From NCBI GenBank assembly GCA_026874595.1, contig CM049314.1, positions 62,964,800-63,028,799 of the forward strand: 64,000 nucleotides of DNA. Direction: 5' to 3'. The position numbers and the translations under genes were made by a program. How positions within the stretch are numbered: the first letter of the stretch is position 1; every line of letters starts with the position of its first letter. The notes beneath the pieces are model-generated. The model saw only the letters and a program-made list of their open reading frames with translations. It searched no databases and was not told where the DNA came from. The stretch comes from Sipunculus nudus. Taxonomy: Eukaryota > Annelida > Sipuncula > Golfingiida > Sipunculidae. Of this stretch, positions 11,700-24,214 are shown piece after piece.

Positions 11700-12760
11700 T
11701 ATAGATTAAATAATCAAAGTCAGTGAAAAAAGAACCTGTTCAAAGGCAACCTATACATTCACTGCCTTTCAACAAAAGTAAACGTGAAATCATCAGTAAA
11801 GGAATCGAAAAGTTACTTGATAAAAATTCATTTTGCATTGTGAACATGAAAAAGATCAATTTGTATCAAATATTTTCAACAGGCCCAAAAATGACGGCAT
11901 ATCAAAACTCACTCTGAATTAGTGAAATTATTTACTGAAATTATTTTTTTTAAGTTTTAAAATGTAATCCCCGAATAGCGCTCTTTTTTAAGATTAAGGA
12001 AAACTGTTTCACGGCATCATTTGACCTTAAAGATGCAAGTTTTTTCAGAAATAGGAATCAAAGTTATCAGACCGAGTACTATTTGGAAGAAAGCTACTTA
12101 CAAGTATCTAACAAACAAGGAGATAAAAAACAAGATTGTGAAAAAATACATTGTTGCAACCACTAGACTCCTTGATTCATAAGGGTTTGTCATCCCCCCC
12201 CCCCCCCGATAAATGTGCTTTAATACCAACACATATTGACAATTTTAAGATTTATCCTACTTTCTAAAAGCATGACAGTGTCACTCACGTCTGAAAAGGC
12301 AAAGAAAGTTAAAATTGCTTCTGAAAAACCTGATGAACACAGGTGACTGGATTAACAGTATCATCATTTCTAGCTGTACCATTGGGCCTTCTTTACTATA
12401 GGCAGTGAGAACATGACAAAATCAAGGCACTAAAGCAGACCCGTGGTAATTCTTAAAGATCAATGAGTCTGTGAGATATAGCAATCAGGGATAAAGTACA
12501 CATATCAAGTTCACCTATCAACAGGGATGAACCTGCCATAGTGGTACACATTGATGTAAGGGTGACTTCCTGGGGTGGGGGGGAGGGGGCATACCGGGTC
12601 ATGGTCAACGGCATTAATGTGCTTGAAGTAATGACTTGTTTGTTTGGGCTACAGACCCTTTGTAATGACTGCCATAATGTTCACATGAAGCTGATGGCAG
12701 ATAATACCACAGCTGTTACATATACATTAGAGAAATGTTAGGGACTCACTCAAAAATATA
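11700..12760 (+). pseudogene. Decayed DIRS-type reverse transcriptase / RNase H
   Basis: Several frames together give the familiar order of a DIRS-like pol. A PFNKSKREIISKGIEKLL stretch followed by LYQIFSTGPK (about 11768-11890) matches the N-terminal RT region; ENCFTASFDLKDA (about 11998-12040) is the first RT aspartate motif; SSFLAVPLGLLYYRQ with DKIKALK (about 12362-12440) is the DIRS connection region; INVLEVMTCLFGLQTLC and HMKLMADNTTAVTY (about 12610-12725) are the DIRS RNase H signature. Many stops and frameshifts and no tyrosine-recombinase region downstream show a dead, truncated copy. Confidence 0.75.
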
Positions 12761-15700
12761 CATTTAATAATGACAGTAGTCTTTTCGTTTAATCATATTT
12801 GACTAAGCATTATTCAACTATACCCAATTTTATGATACATATATCAAAATATGGAAAAAAAGTTTCATAGCGAGACAATTCTGTGGTTATACTAGTAGTA
12901 TTGATAAGATGGGATATTGAAATAATCGTTTTTTTTTTTGTGAAACGTAACAAGAAAGAAATTCGGCAAGGTGATTTTAGGCATTTGTGTATTTGAGAAA
13001 GTTGTCCGAGCCAATGCATCTTCGACCATTTATCGATATGGTTTCAGACATTTAAACACTTGCGCGTAAAAGGTATTTTTCATTTTCAATCCGTTGGAAA
13101 GGTGAACTCCGAGATGTTCCCATATCACAAATAATGAAAAAAAATTATGGTAACTTGGAACCCCCTAGCTACACTGGTACCCCGCGCTATTATGGCCTCG
13201 CCGAGCTGAAGAAATCGTAAAGTTCCGTCAGTCTAAACTCCAGCACCAATCTTACTTTGTAAAAGGAAATACGTCATATGGCATTTTGTTTTGTAACTCA
13301 TGATTATATTCAATCACAGCTCATAAAACAAAAAGATGGCTAGGAGTAGCGATGCATTCGGGCACTTAACCATAAAAACACAGGTTATCCTTGTCGCAGA
13401 AATGTCAAAACGGAATTTGCTGATTGAAGTTTGAAATCATGATGATAGGATGCATCTTTAGCGGAAGGGCAGATTTTCCTGCGGAAAGGCAAAACTAGGT
13501 TTTGACCTTTCCTTTGAAAAGGTGAACATTTCAAAGTATAACGAACCCTGCTTAACTATAACTTCCGACATACAGGTTTCACAGGAAGCTAGTCCTCCTG
13601 ATTGATACAATTAATGGCATGATTTTTACAAAGGTTGGTAAAAACCACAGGAAATTAACAAGAAAACTCGTGACCAGGTTTTGCAGGAAAAAGCATTTGG
13701 TATATTTAGGCTATCTTCAATTTTATGTAGAACTTTCCGAAAATCGTTTGCTCAAATAAACCATTGACAAAATGTAAAGGACTTCAAAGAGTACGCTTGA
13801 TGGCTCTCTGGAGCTCATGTTTTTCTTTCACACAGCGTGTACATCATCCACCTGATTAAAGAGATTTCCACTGCTCAATGCACAGCAAATGGACGAACCG
13901 CTTGGAGTTAAAAAGGCTTTAAACAAGTGTTTATCTGCTGCGTATTCTGATAACATTATGAAGAATGAGTATCGGACACTATACATGTTTCTTATTTTCA
14001 ATTTTTATCATTTTAGAAACAAATACGTGTCACTGACATGGCAAAATACAAATTTACTATACAAGTTCCGTTTTCTATAAAGGTATAAATATGAATATAT
14101 GTATGTGTGTATATATATATATGTATATATATATATATTAGAAATTATTATCTTTTTAATATTTGTCAGTTTTCGCCGGTAAAAACTGGTAAGATTTGGT
14201 ATAAACTGTTTTGCAAATGTCTTGGAAATTAAGCTAAAAACTACCTGTCATGGACTTAATCTGGTACTGCAGCATTTTTATAGAAAATCAAGCACCATAG
14301 CTTGTAAATAAACTGCGTGAAACAATTCTTTTAAAACATGAGAAAACAGTCGACTTTCATCACGACATGCTTAATGAAGTTACAGGGTCAATGACATCTT
14401 TTGACATATTTTGATTGGCTGATGGTAAAATCTGGCGCCATAAAAATGATAAATTACATTGTCAGCTAAAAGACGCCAACTTGCATTCTTACTTCATGGG
14501 GAAATCACTAGAAGGTGCAAAGTTTCATTTAATAATTTGAATCAAATATCTGATTCTCAGAATGATCTTTCACTGTCACATACTGAACAGCATTAGCATT
14601 TCAAAACCATCGATAAAATCCAATGGGCGCCCCCTAGTGGGACAGACCATAGGACAAGGAATGTCTGCACCAAGCCCACCTCGCTTATGATGATTTTGCA
14701 ATAATTATACTTAATTTTAAATTCAATATTCGTTAATATACATGTCAAACCAATACACTCCAGAGGAAGAGATGGGATTAGGGAAAGGCTAATAGGCATC
14801 TATTTCCCCTATATTAAACACAGGAAAATGTTACTTCAGAAAAATTAGAAATATTCAATTATATATGTTTAACTAAGGGTTAACGAAATGTATATGACAC
14901 TTTCATACATTTGATAAATTTGCAGAATTTCGATCCTACTTCAATGGTTCAGTCATTAATAACTTCTGGTAACATCGTTCTGGTAACGATGCTTCCGTTA
15001 CCCACCATAACCTCTCTTTTATTAGAGACTTTAACCTACGGCATATGCGTTGCAACAGCAGGGCACTGGCTGTCAACATTGCAGCCTAGGCCAATAAAAT
15101 TAAAGGTTTGTTTCTTGGACATTGCCCGAGTCAATCCCCCCCCCCAATCAAGTATTTTTTATTTTCATTTTCAATAGAAACTTACCAATTTTGAGCTCTA
15201 GCCGCTCGGACATTTCTTTCAAGAAGATAAAATAATACAATTTTGATGAGATTTCCTTTGTTATGTAGTGTTTTTACTTGTTTAGCAAAAAATTTTGGTA
15301 TTATCATGCTTTTCCCTGATCAAATGACATTTTTATCGAACCATACAAATATAGGTAAAAATAAATCACCCTCGCTCATTGATTACTGAGAGAAAGTGCC
15401 TGAGTACCCAACCTTTTTTTTGGGGCCTCGCCAGTGAGTGTTTATACCCTTTATCCATGATTAATGACCCCGCGTTCTTTTTTAATGAGGAAAAAAGCAA
15501 TCAGGGTTCAATAAGGGACACGAAGAAATCAGAGTAGTCCGAGGAAATTCCAAGAGCACAAATGTACCTGTTGAGAGAGTTTGGTGACTAACAGTCCATT
15601 TATAGACCTTCTCCACGAGCATGCGCACAGCATATCACTGTCGTCTGTGGGGTTCGGGTATTTTGAGGCAGTATTGCGGGTTTTGTTAAATGAAAGCAGA

Positions 15701-16390
15701 AACATGCCACAGACGCTGACAGCAACCCCATCATTAAGGATAAGACGGGATTCTTTTGCCTTCACCTTTTTTTATAGAAATTAGTCTCTTTTTCGTTTAC
15801 ATGGCGAACTCAAACTATAAGCGTCAATCGTCGCCAATAGTCGTCGCTATAGTGTGGTGGAAAAGTGTTTTAAGAAGCAGTGCCCGAGGAACCCTCTGGG
15901 GGACACGCCCAGAAATGTGAATTACAGCAGGATTCACGCACCCCTAATGGCCCTGTCTTATTGGTTGAATTGAACATTGATTTCTAAAATAGCAAAACCT
16001 CACATTTTTTATCATCAAGAGGTTCCAACCACAAAAACAAGAAACGCAATGGATCCCGGTAACAGATAGCTTTATTGACTTCATTTCCTGAAAATCGACG
16101 TGATGTATGTTAATGTTTCCTTCTCCTTGGGTGAGCGGCGCGGGTGAAGCTGTACAGGTTTTGTCCACGCTCGTTAATGTATGTGATCTTTATCTGGCTT
16201 GACTCGGCCTCAAGTTCTGTAAAGAAAATGTTCATTTAAGGTATGAGGAATTTGAGAAAGTAAATTTATGTATTATACATTTGAGGCTTCGTGTAATTTT
16301 TGTGTCATTTGTATATTTACTCATTTGGGACTGCAATAAAGATGTTTTCCTTTTCAGTACACGGAGTAACACACACAAACATAGGGGATT
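12761..16390. other. Intergenic, no recognised feature
   Basis: AT-rich, with chance ORFs only. A (TA)n-rich patch lies at about 14095-14140 and a poly-C tract near 15137. Isolated GGCGCCCCCTAGTGG-like words occur near 14627, as in other repeats of the window. No gene or mobile-element protein was recognised. Confidence 0.5.
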
Positions 16391-16391
16391 C

Positions 16392-16393
<2 letters not shown>

Positions 16394-16447
<54 letters not shown>

Positions 16448-16457
16448 ATATATATAT
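16394..16457. repeat. (TA)n(TG)n compound microsatellite
   Basis: TA run interrupted by one CA, then TG repeats, then TA again. The Tyr/Ile-rich ORFs here are translations of the repeat. Confidence 0.95.
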
Positions 16458-17144
16458 TCCTGGCTTTCATGTTTTTCTTGCACCACTTGTTGATTACTAA
16501 TGGCATAATTGAAGGATTAATATTACTGAATAATACTTGATTCATTGCGGTCAGAACTGCTACCATTAATTCAATAAATTACTTCAATTATTGTCATTCA
16601 CAACTAAAAAAATAAGACATCTACTTCCTTCATTTCCATAAAATTATTTTAAATAATTTTCAACATGAATAAAGTTTTTCTGGGATATTTCCCCCGGGGA
16701 TATTTCTCCTTTTTTAAAGATAATGAGGAAAATAAAACAATGTAACAAACAGGTGAAGCAACCTAGCCAAGAGTTTCAATTATTTTTTTTTTGTGCTGTT
16801 ACCATTGATCGTGATCTTTTCTGGGTTGGCCATCATGAGATATATAAGACGTGTTTTATGTAATAGATTCTTTCGAGCCAAAATGTTGATAATAAACTGC
16901 AATTGGCAAACTTTATCCAGTGTAGCTGCTAACCCTGACAGACATATTAAATTGACTAAGTTCCATGACACGTATTTTTCCCTCAATTTCCTGCGATGAT
17001 TGGTGCTGCGACTTTTAGCAAGTACCCTATGCTATGCTGTCGAGAAAAATCACGTATTGTTGTATTGTCCAAAGAGTGTATTACATGAACTGACAATACA
17101 TGCGGAAAAACCAGCAAAACATATTCCTATCGGGCCTAACGTAT
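16458..17144. other. Intergenic, no recognised feature
   Basis: Short chance ORFs overlap on both strands at 16780-17000 without recognisable motifs. Confidence 0.45.
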
Positions 17145-17400
17145 TCTTTGGGACCCGCTTCCGCGGAGCGGGGACATTGATTATGGTCTGTCCGTCTGTC
17201 TGTCCGTCCATCAGGTTTTCGTTTCCATGAGATAACTTTCCTAAATATTATCCGATTTCATTCAAATTTGGATCAGTGATTGCTCTCATGCATACCTTTG
17301 TTGGGAATGGTTTTGGAGTGTCTGTCTGAAAATTTATTATCACCAGCTACAAAAAAATAAAAAAAATAAAAAAAAATTTCCCCTTTTGTTCAAAATTCAC
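17145..17400. repeat. Dispersed repeat with (G)CCCGCTT / GTCCGTCTGTCTGT head, copy 1
   Basis: Starts with the small hairpin CCCGCTTCCGCGGAGCGGG, followed by pyrimidine-rich GTCCGTCTGTCTGTCCGTCC and a CATCAGGTTTTCGTTTCC stretch. The same layout (hairpin head, GTCCGTCTGTCTGTC, ATCAGATTTGTTTCC) occurs at 46247-46353, where an LTR retrotransposon interrupts it. Confidence 0.55.
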
Positions 17401-18338
17401 GACAAAACTTATGACATGCGGAGATATCTTCAGGGGAAAATGATAACTAAAACACAGCCACTATGACATGTGGAGACATCTTTAGGTGAAAATAAAAACT
17501 AAAACATATTAAGAAGGCAAGCAGGTGACAACAAGAGGCGGAAACGGGGGACATAAATTCCACGAATTTGCTCGTTTTGTAATGGAGACATAGTAGATGA
17601 ACTTATTGATGCAAGACCAAGAACGTGTGTACCCAATGAGGCCTTGTTGTACTGTATATAGTCAAATGTAGTTAGTGCTTCTTGCCTGTAAATCTTTCAT
17701 TAACACATTAAATTGCTAAATTTGTTTTTATGTTCAATGTATGTCGACTTGGGATTGTATTTAGTGAGATAAATCTATAGGGTGCATTCACACCTAATTT
17801 AAAGTCTTCCTTTGCTAAGCTCGTAGTTAACAAGTATTCAGCAACACAGATCTATAGTAACTGCCGACTACCTGAAAATTTCTAATTTCATGTAATACAC
17901 TTTATCAATCAGTTTGCAGTGATTTTATGTTATATGTACGTTGACTAAGGATTCCGTCTGTTTATAGCCTCCGTATGCTAAAAAAGAGAATTCATAAAAC
18001 AACAAGTTTAAAAGGATACGATGTGGAAGGCTAAAATGATTACATGAATGGAAGACAATTAAAGATATTAAAAAAATTGCTTGTTTTACCCGAAAATTTC
18101 ATGGCAATGAGACCATTTTTTTATTCTGAAACCTATTTCATTGGATTACATGACTACGGAAATGTTGTGGCTGTAATTGCGGTTAGCCCGGTTAAATTTT
18201 AGTGAGTTTGATGTTTTCATTGTTTGTATTTGACGAGGATATGATTTTCCTGATCTCACAAGGTGACAGAGTATATCCCCTGTTATCATATCATTTTTCA
18301 ATATGCACGCAAATATTAAAATTTCACGAACAATGAGA

Positions 18339-18344
<6 letters not shown>
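17401..18344. other. Intergenic, no recognised feature
   Basis: AT-rich sequence. A GACATG(C/T)GGAGA(T/C)ATCTT(C/T)AGG word repeats near 17413 and 17467, about 53 bp apart. Nothing else seen. Confidence 0.45.
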
Positions 18345-18386
<42 letters not shown>

Positions 18387-18540
18387 AGTGGTATAGCCGT
18401 GTTCGTCTGTAGTTGAAGCGAAGGTAAAGTAGGGTTATTACCACCTGACGAAGAAGCCTGTGTGCTTCAAAAGCTCGTCTGTTAATAAACTAGTTAGTCT
18501 ATCTAAAAGGCGTCACTATTCATCTTTCCCTATATATATA
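18345..18540. repeat. (TA)n plus dispersed-element tail-like sequence
   Basis: After a (TA)n run at 18345-18382 comes a conserved-looking stretch containing CACCTGACGAAGAAGCC, CTTCAAAAGCTCGTC and AATAAACTAGTTAGTC. Its hairpin-rich layout resembles 3' tails of non-LTR or Penelope-like elements, but no ORF is attached, so the class is uncertain. Confidence 0.4.
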
Positions 18541-18879
18541 ATATATCTTACTAACCATTTTGTGGTGTTTTGTTGCTAAATTTTCCTCTGTAGTAAATAT
18601 TTTTATATTGGCCCTCATTTTTCGCTCTAAAATCAAATTTGACCCGAAAAAATGACAAAACCACAATAGAAAAATTGGCACCATATTTTTTTTGTAAAGG
18701 TTAAGGTCTAAGGATCACAAAAATGTAGGGTTTCCACTTTTTACAGGGAAAAATTATTCGGTGACATATGCCCCCACACTATAAGGTAACAACTGGGGAT
18801 TGCATAATCCTTTGTGTTCCAGTCCCGGGTACAACAACAGTTTTTTACTGTACCGGTGGCCTTTGATGTTGCCCGGGGC

Positions 18880-19114
18880 AAGTGATCAGTTTCCGCCGAA
18901 GGTGGCGTATCGTGTCCGCATTTGTCAGGTTCATTTACTCTTAGAATATTGGTTTTAGTTGAAATCTGCTGTCCGTTGTCCGCAGTAGTGAGGTGTCCGC
19001 CTTACAGAGGTTCCGCTTATACATTACATATAGGGAATTTTGAAGGGACTTAACTATCTTGTCGGGTATAGCCAGTTGTCCGCCTAAGTGAGGTGTCCGT
19101 TAGACCAGTTTTCA

Positions 19115-19118
<4 letters not shown>
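18880..19118. mobile_element. DNA-transposon end fragment with GTCCGC repeats
   Basis: Repeated TGTCCGC and GAGGTGTCCG words lead up to TTAGACCAGTTTTCACTGTA. Read from the other strand, the end is TACAGTGAAAACTGGTCTAA, which looks like a terminal repeat of a non-autonomous DNA transposon. No matching left end was found, so this is a fragment. Confidence 0.4.

Positions 19119-19190
<72 letters not shown>
19118..19190. repeat. (TA)n microsatellite, about 70 bp
   Basis: Long uninterrupted TA run directly abutting the transposon-like end. Confidence 0.95.
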
Positions 19191-19192
<2 letters not shown>

Positions 19193-19915
19193 AGACGGCC
19201 ATAGAATAAGCCGAAGCTATAAAGAAAAGGACCAGTCATTGGGATTTAAAACTTATTCAAAACATCACTTATTTCTAACGTTAACACTTAAAGAATATAT
19301 GATGATGTGTTTTATATACTCGTTAGTAACTCTTTTAAGCCTTCCTATTCTGTATAAAAATGTAAAGTAAACCTAAATATGCCTCAGATACTAAATATAT
19401 ATCTTGGAGAAAATAACATAAATACGAAATATACTTACTTTATCCGAAGGCCGGCTTCCAATTATAAATATGAGCCATTAGCCAAAGATAAAATCGATTT
19501 CACACATTTTTTAACACATTTGGAATTTCCACAAATCAAGTCCTGGCCCTACAGTATACCCCTACATATTTATTTTTTCTATATATTCTGTAGAATATAT
19601 TCAATACAGTTTATATTATCACAGTTCCTGTAACTCTGCCAAACATAACAGTCGTGTTTTACTTTGCACAATTCACTAAAAACTATCAACATTCATTGAC
19701 ATTGTTGAAGGGACCAAATCACAAACCAGGTAAGTACACGAAATAGAGTGATAGCTCCTTACACTATAATGACATCTGCCACTATTTGGTTCTGAACCGT
19801 TTGTGTACTCTGTACACAAGAAAAATAATCTTACACTGGGTGCGATCAGTGGGGCAAATATAAACATAGCGCCAGGAACTTAGTAGCTGACAACTACTAG
19901 CTGCACAGCACGAAT
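19191..19915. other. Intergenic, no recognised feature
   Basis: AT-rich sequence without recognised genes or repeats. Confidence 0.45.
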
Positions 19916-20031
19916 TTAAGGCGCTGTCCCACTCTAGCGTATAGAGCCAGCGTATGAGGAACGTATCGAATATTTCGAAAAATTGTTTATACGCACAACT
20001 TTTCAGCGTATGAGGTCGATTTTCGGTTAAT

Positions 20032-20270
20032 GACCGTTAGAGTAACGTGAGCCTAGCGTACCGTCAGCGTATGAGTAGCGTACGCATAGCGTATGTCAGC
20101 GTATGTCAGCGTATGTGATGTGATGTTTATTTGAGTTGGACGTATACCGATTACTGACGTATGAGTAACGTATATCAGCGTACCTCCGACGTATGAGAAA
20201 CGTATGCGGAACGTCACCATAACATATGAGGAGCGTACACAGCGGTGGGGGTTTAAAAGGTGAGACTTTA
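20032..20270. repeat. Internal direct duplication, copy 1
   Basis: About 240 bp from GACCGTTAGAGTAACGTGAG to AAAAGGTGAGACTTTA, repeated almost identically at 20654-20893. Copy 1 has an extra CAGCGTATGT unit; copy 2 has an extra GCGTATGAGTA unit. Confidence 0.85.
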
Positions 20271-20653
20271 GCTCACATGAGATGAGATAATATTAATATA
20301 ATAATAAGCTGTTCATGGTAACAGTAATAATAATATATAAAAAACAGAGTTGTCACTGTAATGATAATAGAAGGCTGTAAGGGTCAGAGTAATATGCAAT
20401 ACATTCTATCACTTCCGATTTTCTCCTGTGCTTACATTTGATCAGATAATACTGAACTGACTTGTTCTAGTTCAGTGACTTTCTAGGATATGCCTATTGT
20501 TACAGCATTCTGTGTCCCTGGAGTTGTTCTGGTGTGTTCACAATAACTGTTATCTATGTAATGACCAGTGGATCTGATTACCTAGGGCACTTCACTACAG
20601 AACTAGCACGATCGCATAGACAGCTGATCTTTGATTGACCTTCCTATGTTAGA
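20271..20653. repeat. Spacer inside the TTAA element, copied again at 22695
   Basis: Unlike the rest of the element it lacks GCGTATGAG words. Its AGATGAGATAATATTAA...ATAATAAGCTGTTCAT...TGTCACTGTAATGATAATAGAAGGCT part recurs, diverged, at about 22695-22800. It may be a separate small element that inserted here or was captured. Confidence 0.6.
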
Positions 20654-20893
20654 GACCGTTAGAGTAACGTGAGCCTAGCGTACCGTCAGCGTATGAGTAG
20701 CGTATGAGTAGCGTACGCATAGCGTATGTCAGCGTATGTGATGTGATGTTTATTTGAGTTGGACGTATACCGATTACCGACGTATGAGTAACGTATATCA
20801 GCGTACCTCCGACGTATGAGAAACGTATGCGGAACGTCACCATAACGTATGAGGAGCGTACACAGCGGTGGGGGTTTAAAAGGTGAGACTTTA
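20654..20893. repeat. Internal direct duplication, copy 2
   Basis: Second copy of the block at 20032-20270, followed by a poly-C tract. Confidence 0.85.
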
Positions 20894-21429
20894 TACCCCC
20901 CCCCCCCCCCAAATGCTGGAAATACGCATGTAATACGCATGTAGTACGCATGGGATAAGTTGGCTGAACGCTCAGAACACGTTAGGCATAAGTTGAGTAC
21001 GTTAGACTGTCGTTAGAACTACCATCATAACGTAAGCCACTCGTAAGACACACGTCAGACACACGTTCATTATACGCTCCTCTAATACTAGGTTTCCTGA
21101 CCCACTCAATTTCAACGTATGAGAAGCGTACTCGACGTATGAGTAACGTACCTTCAGCGTACCTCTAGCGTGTTCAGCGTATGAGGAACGTATGAGGAGC
21201 GTAACATTCATACGTCGGCATACGCGGAAAATTTTTGTACATGTTCAAAAAAAATGTTTGGCCGTCAGCGTACATCAGCGTACACCGTGGTACCCTGGCG
21301 TACCCCAGCGTACTAGAAACGTATTCCAGCGTACCCCTAGCGTGTTTCAGCGTATGTCAGCGTATGACAAAAAAGTCCATACGTCCCTCATACGCTGGCT
21401 CTATACGCTACAGTGTGACAGCGCCTTAA

Positions 21430-23909
21430 CAAATAAGACTTTCAACCCTCCAATCGGTATTTTTTTTGGTATTTTTTCATCCCTAGTCAGGTAAAAGACC
21501 CTTATGTTCACCTCGGGAGACATACGATACAAATATTCGCATAATATTTAAAAAAAAAATACCAATTAAGGCTATATACCATAATCGATTAATCTCTATA
21601 AAGCTGAAAGAAAATCAGCCATAAATTAGATCTAGCGCAAACAGATCATGGCAGGAGAAGAAGAAAAAAAATAATAGTAAATCGATAGTTTTACACAAAA
21701 ACGTTTTACCCAAATATGGGTATAGAAAAGACCTCATCAAAAACAAAGACTTAAAATATATGTGTATTACCTTTTAAATAAAATATATACATGCATACAT
21801 GCATATAGTGCTAATATTAAAAAAATATACAAATTTTCCATGATTTATGGTCAGTTAATGGAAACTATACTCGTATACAATTTAATGCCTATTAATATTT
21901 ACAACCTCTTTCAGCAAACTCACATTTACCAACAAAAATGATAACTCTTTTTGCTCTGTTGGCTTCTTTTCAGCCAGATTTCGGACCACTCATTTTTTTC
22001 AATTGAATTGACTAAAACATAAACTTTATTTGACTTTAATCGCATATTCCTTCAATGAATAATTATGAGCAGAGCAGCTGCAAGCCAATAACCATGAACT
22101 GAGCAGTTGCAAGTAACCCTTGGCAGTATAAACAGTCAATCACCCGACAAGAGCATAATTTGCATAATATGAGCGACTCTTCCAAACAGAGCACGTGTAG
22201 TCTGTACCAGTTCCCTTGTCGGCATGTTTCCCGGAATATTTTTTTTATACAAAGGAGACAGTATAAAAAGTTCTAGGTTATGGTTGCCATAGCCACACCG
22301 CCGACTGCCGAGTGAATAATAATGTCTTACCTGGCCAGACCTTGGGTCATTCCGGTTTGAATTGGAATTAAATTGGAACTGAAGAGAAATTTGAATGAAT
22401 TAGAATTGAATTTAATTTTTAAAAAAGTGAAAATAAAATGAATTGGAATTGAATTGGAATTGAAGGCTCCACTGAATTGATCTGAATTGACTAACAAAAG
22501 TTTCAGCTTTCATATTTTCCTAAGAGTCGCTCACTGGAAGTTGCTCAAGGTCAGTTTGAAAATCAGTTATACTTTGGTCATATTCAAACACAAATGCCGT
22601 CCATGGATGACTCAAGGAGCATGATAACATCTTAAATGCTTCTTAGTCACTCTTCCTGATTGTTTATACCGGTATCAGCATTTTCAGCGAACAAGAGATG
22701 AGATAATATTAACATAATAATAAGCTGTTCATAGTAACAGTACGTATTAATAATAGATATAAAACAGAGCTGTCACTGTAATGATAATAGAAGGCTAAGG
22801 GTTAGAATGTGCTTATGTGCTTATGCTCTAATATGCTTATTAAAGTAAAAAGTTAATTTAATCGAACATCCTTAACAGCGTGGAACGAAGGTCTTTGTGT
22901 TAAAGTATGTAACAAACACGGTGATTAAAGACACAATACTCACACATTCTTATATCAAAATGAAGGGTTGGATATAAAGGGCTATCCAATAAACTGTTGA
23001 AAAGGTGCGACTCTATCATCAATGAACTGTTAAGAAATATTATTATTGATTAGTCCTTACGCACTGACATTAAAAGAAAAGTACCTAAATTCACTAAATA
23101 CATTCACTAGAAAGTTTTCGTCCGATTCTATCTTTTCTTCAATATAAAAATACTTGAGCAAATTGTCTATGGCCAGGTAATTTTTTTTTTTTTGAAAATC
23201 GCTTTCTGTATTATAGTCCATATGGCTTTCAATAATTATTATTCTACGGGACATGCAGTTTACAGGTCTTAGATATTATTACTAGCAGTCAGATAATTTC
23301 TTGTTCCACAACATTTTAATTCAAACACTTAAATGTTATGGCTTAAACTACCCTTCGTTAAAATGGTTGTTACTTTCAACATAACGTTGAATTGGTTAAA
23401 ATTAAACACACGCCCTCTTTCGACAGGTATGCTTATCTTAGGCTCCCTATTTTTTATTGTGGACATCCCTTGTATCTAGAAGTCATCTTATTTCCACAGA
23501 TATGTTATGTTCGTCTTTTTTTTTTTACAAATTTTATTTTGCGTGAAGACACACGTTAAATTAAATATGAATCAGTACGTATATCTGTGGTTTTGTGTAA
23601 ACAAATTATCTCTGAATATTAATAAAACTAAGTTTATCATTTTTCATAGCAAAGGAAAGAAAATGGATAAAATTTCATAAAAGTATAAAATTGAATCCTT
23701 TGCAGCTAGAAAGAGGGAATGAATTCAGTTTTCCAGTATCAATTTCGATGAACATTTAAGTTGGGATCCACATTTAAACAAACCTTGAATATTTCTTACT
23801 GTATCGGTGTTCTTACTAAGCTCAAACATTATTTGCCCGGATATATACTCAAAATCTTATGCAATTATTTGTTTTTACCCTCAACTGAATTACGGTGTAT
23901 TACCGGCTT
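21430..23909. other. Intergenic with minor repeats
   Basis: An AATTGGAATTG-type low-complexity stretch lies at about 22355-22495, and a copy of the 20285-20400 spacer at about 22695-22800. The rest is AT-rich with no recognised gene. Confidence 0.5.
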
Positions 23910-24214
23910 GGAGGGCGGTGGTGTAATGGTTAAGGTGCCGGGCTCATGATCGAGAGGTCGTGAGTTCGAATCTTGGTCAGACCCCCAACGTGCCAAGACC
24001 CTCAGGCAAGGTCTCAACCGCAAGTGTGCCTCTGTCCACCCAGCAGTAGAAATGGGTAACAGTAAATACTAGGAAGGTAACCTGCGATGGACTAGCGTCC
24101 CATCCAGGAGGAGTTTAACTCCTAAGTCGCTTCATGCTACCGAAACCGGGATAATCTTCGGCCTGATGAGCTATTAGGCTCGGGTGTAAAAGCCCAGCAG
24201 ACTTTACCTTACCA
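23910..24214 (+). mobile_element. tRNA-headed SINE with Meta-domain-like core
   Basis: The head has a pol III A-box-like GTGTAATGGTTAAGGTG and a near-perfect B box, CGTGAGTTCGAATC. The central part (CCTGCGATGGACTAGCGTCC, then AGTCGCTTCATGCTACCGAAACCGGGATAA) resembles the conserved core of the Meta-domain SINE superfamily described from bivalves and other invertebrates. The 3' end is a short CTTTACCTTACC tail. Likely mobilised by a LINE partner not present here. It is not a functional tRNA gene: the anticodon arm region is not preserved. Confidence 0.75.

Larger units (their letters stand above)
19920..21425. mobile_element. TTAA-flanked inverted-repeat element with GCGTATGAG motif arrays
   Basis: The left end GGCGCTGTCCCACTCTAGCG and the reverse complement of the right end (GGCGCTGTCACACTGTAGCG) match for more than 40 bases, through AGAGCCAGCGTATGAGG. 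TTAA sits at both outer edges (19916-19919 and 21426-21429), which fits TTAA target duplications as made by piggyBac or Kolobok-type elements. At about 1.5 kb with no transposase ORF it is non-autonomous. The interior is dominated by dozens of AGCGTA / AACGTATGAG words in both orientations. Family assignment beyond TTAA targeting is open. Confidence 0.75.

Noticed and set aside
16232-16566. Tyr/Ile-rich ORFs on both strands (also at 28235, 28615, 29040, 29119)
   Set aside because: They are translations of TA/CA microsatellites.
23910-23985. A functional tRNA gene
   Set aside because: Only A- and B-box-like parts are kept and the sequence continues into a SINE body.
24150-24200. Hammerhead motif at CCTGATGAGC in the SINE tail (also CTGATGA near 12331, 32628, 42010, 54766)
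   Set aside because: No GAAA follows a helix II at any of these places, so the core is incomplete.
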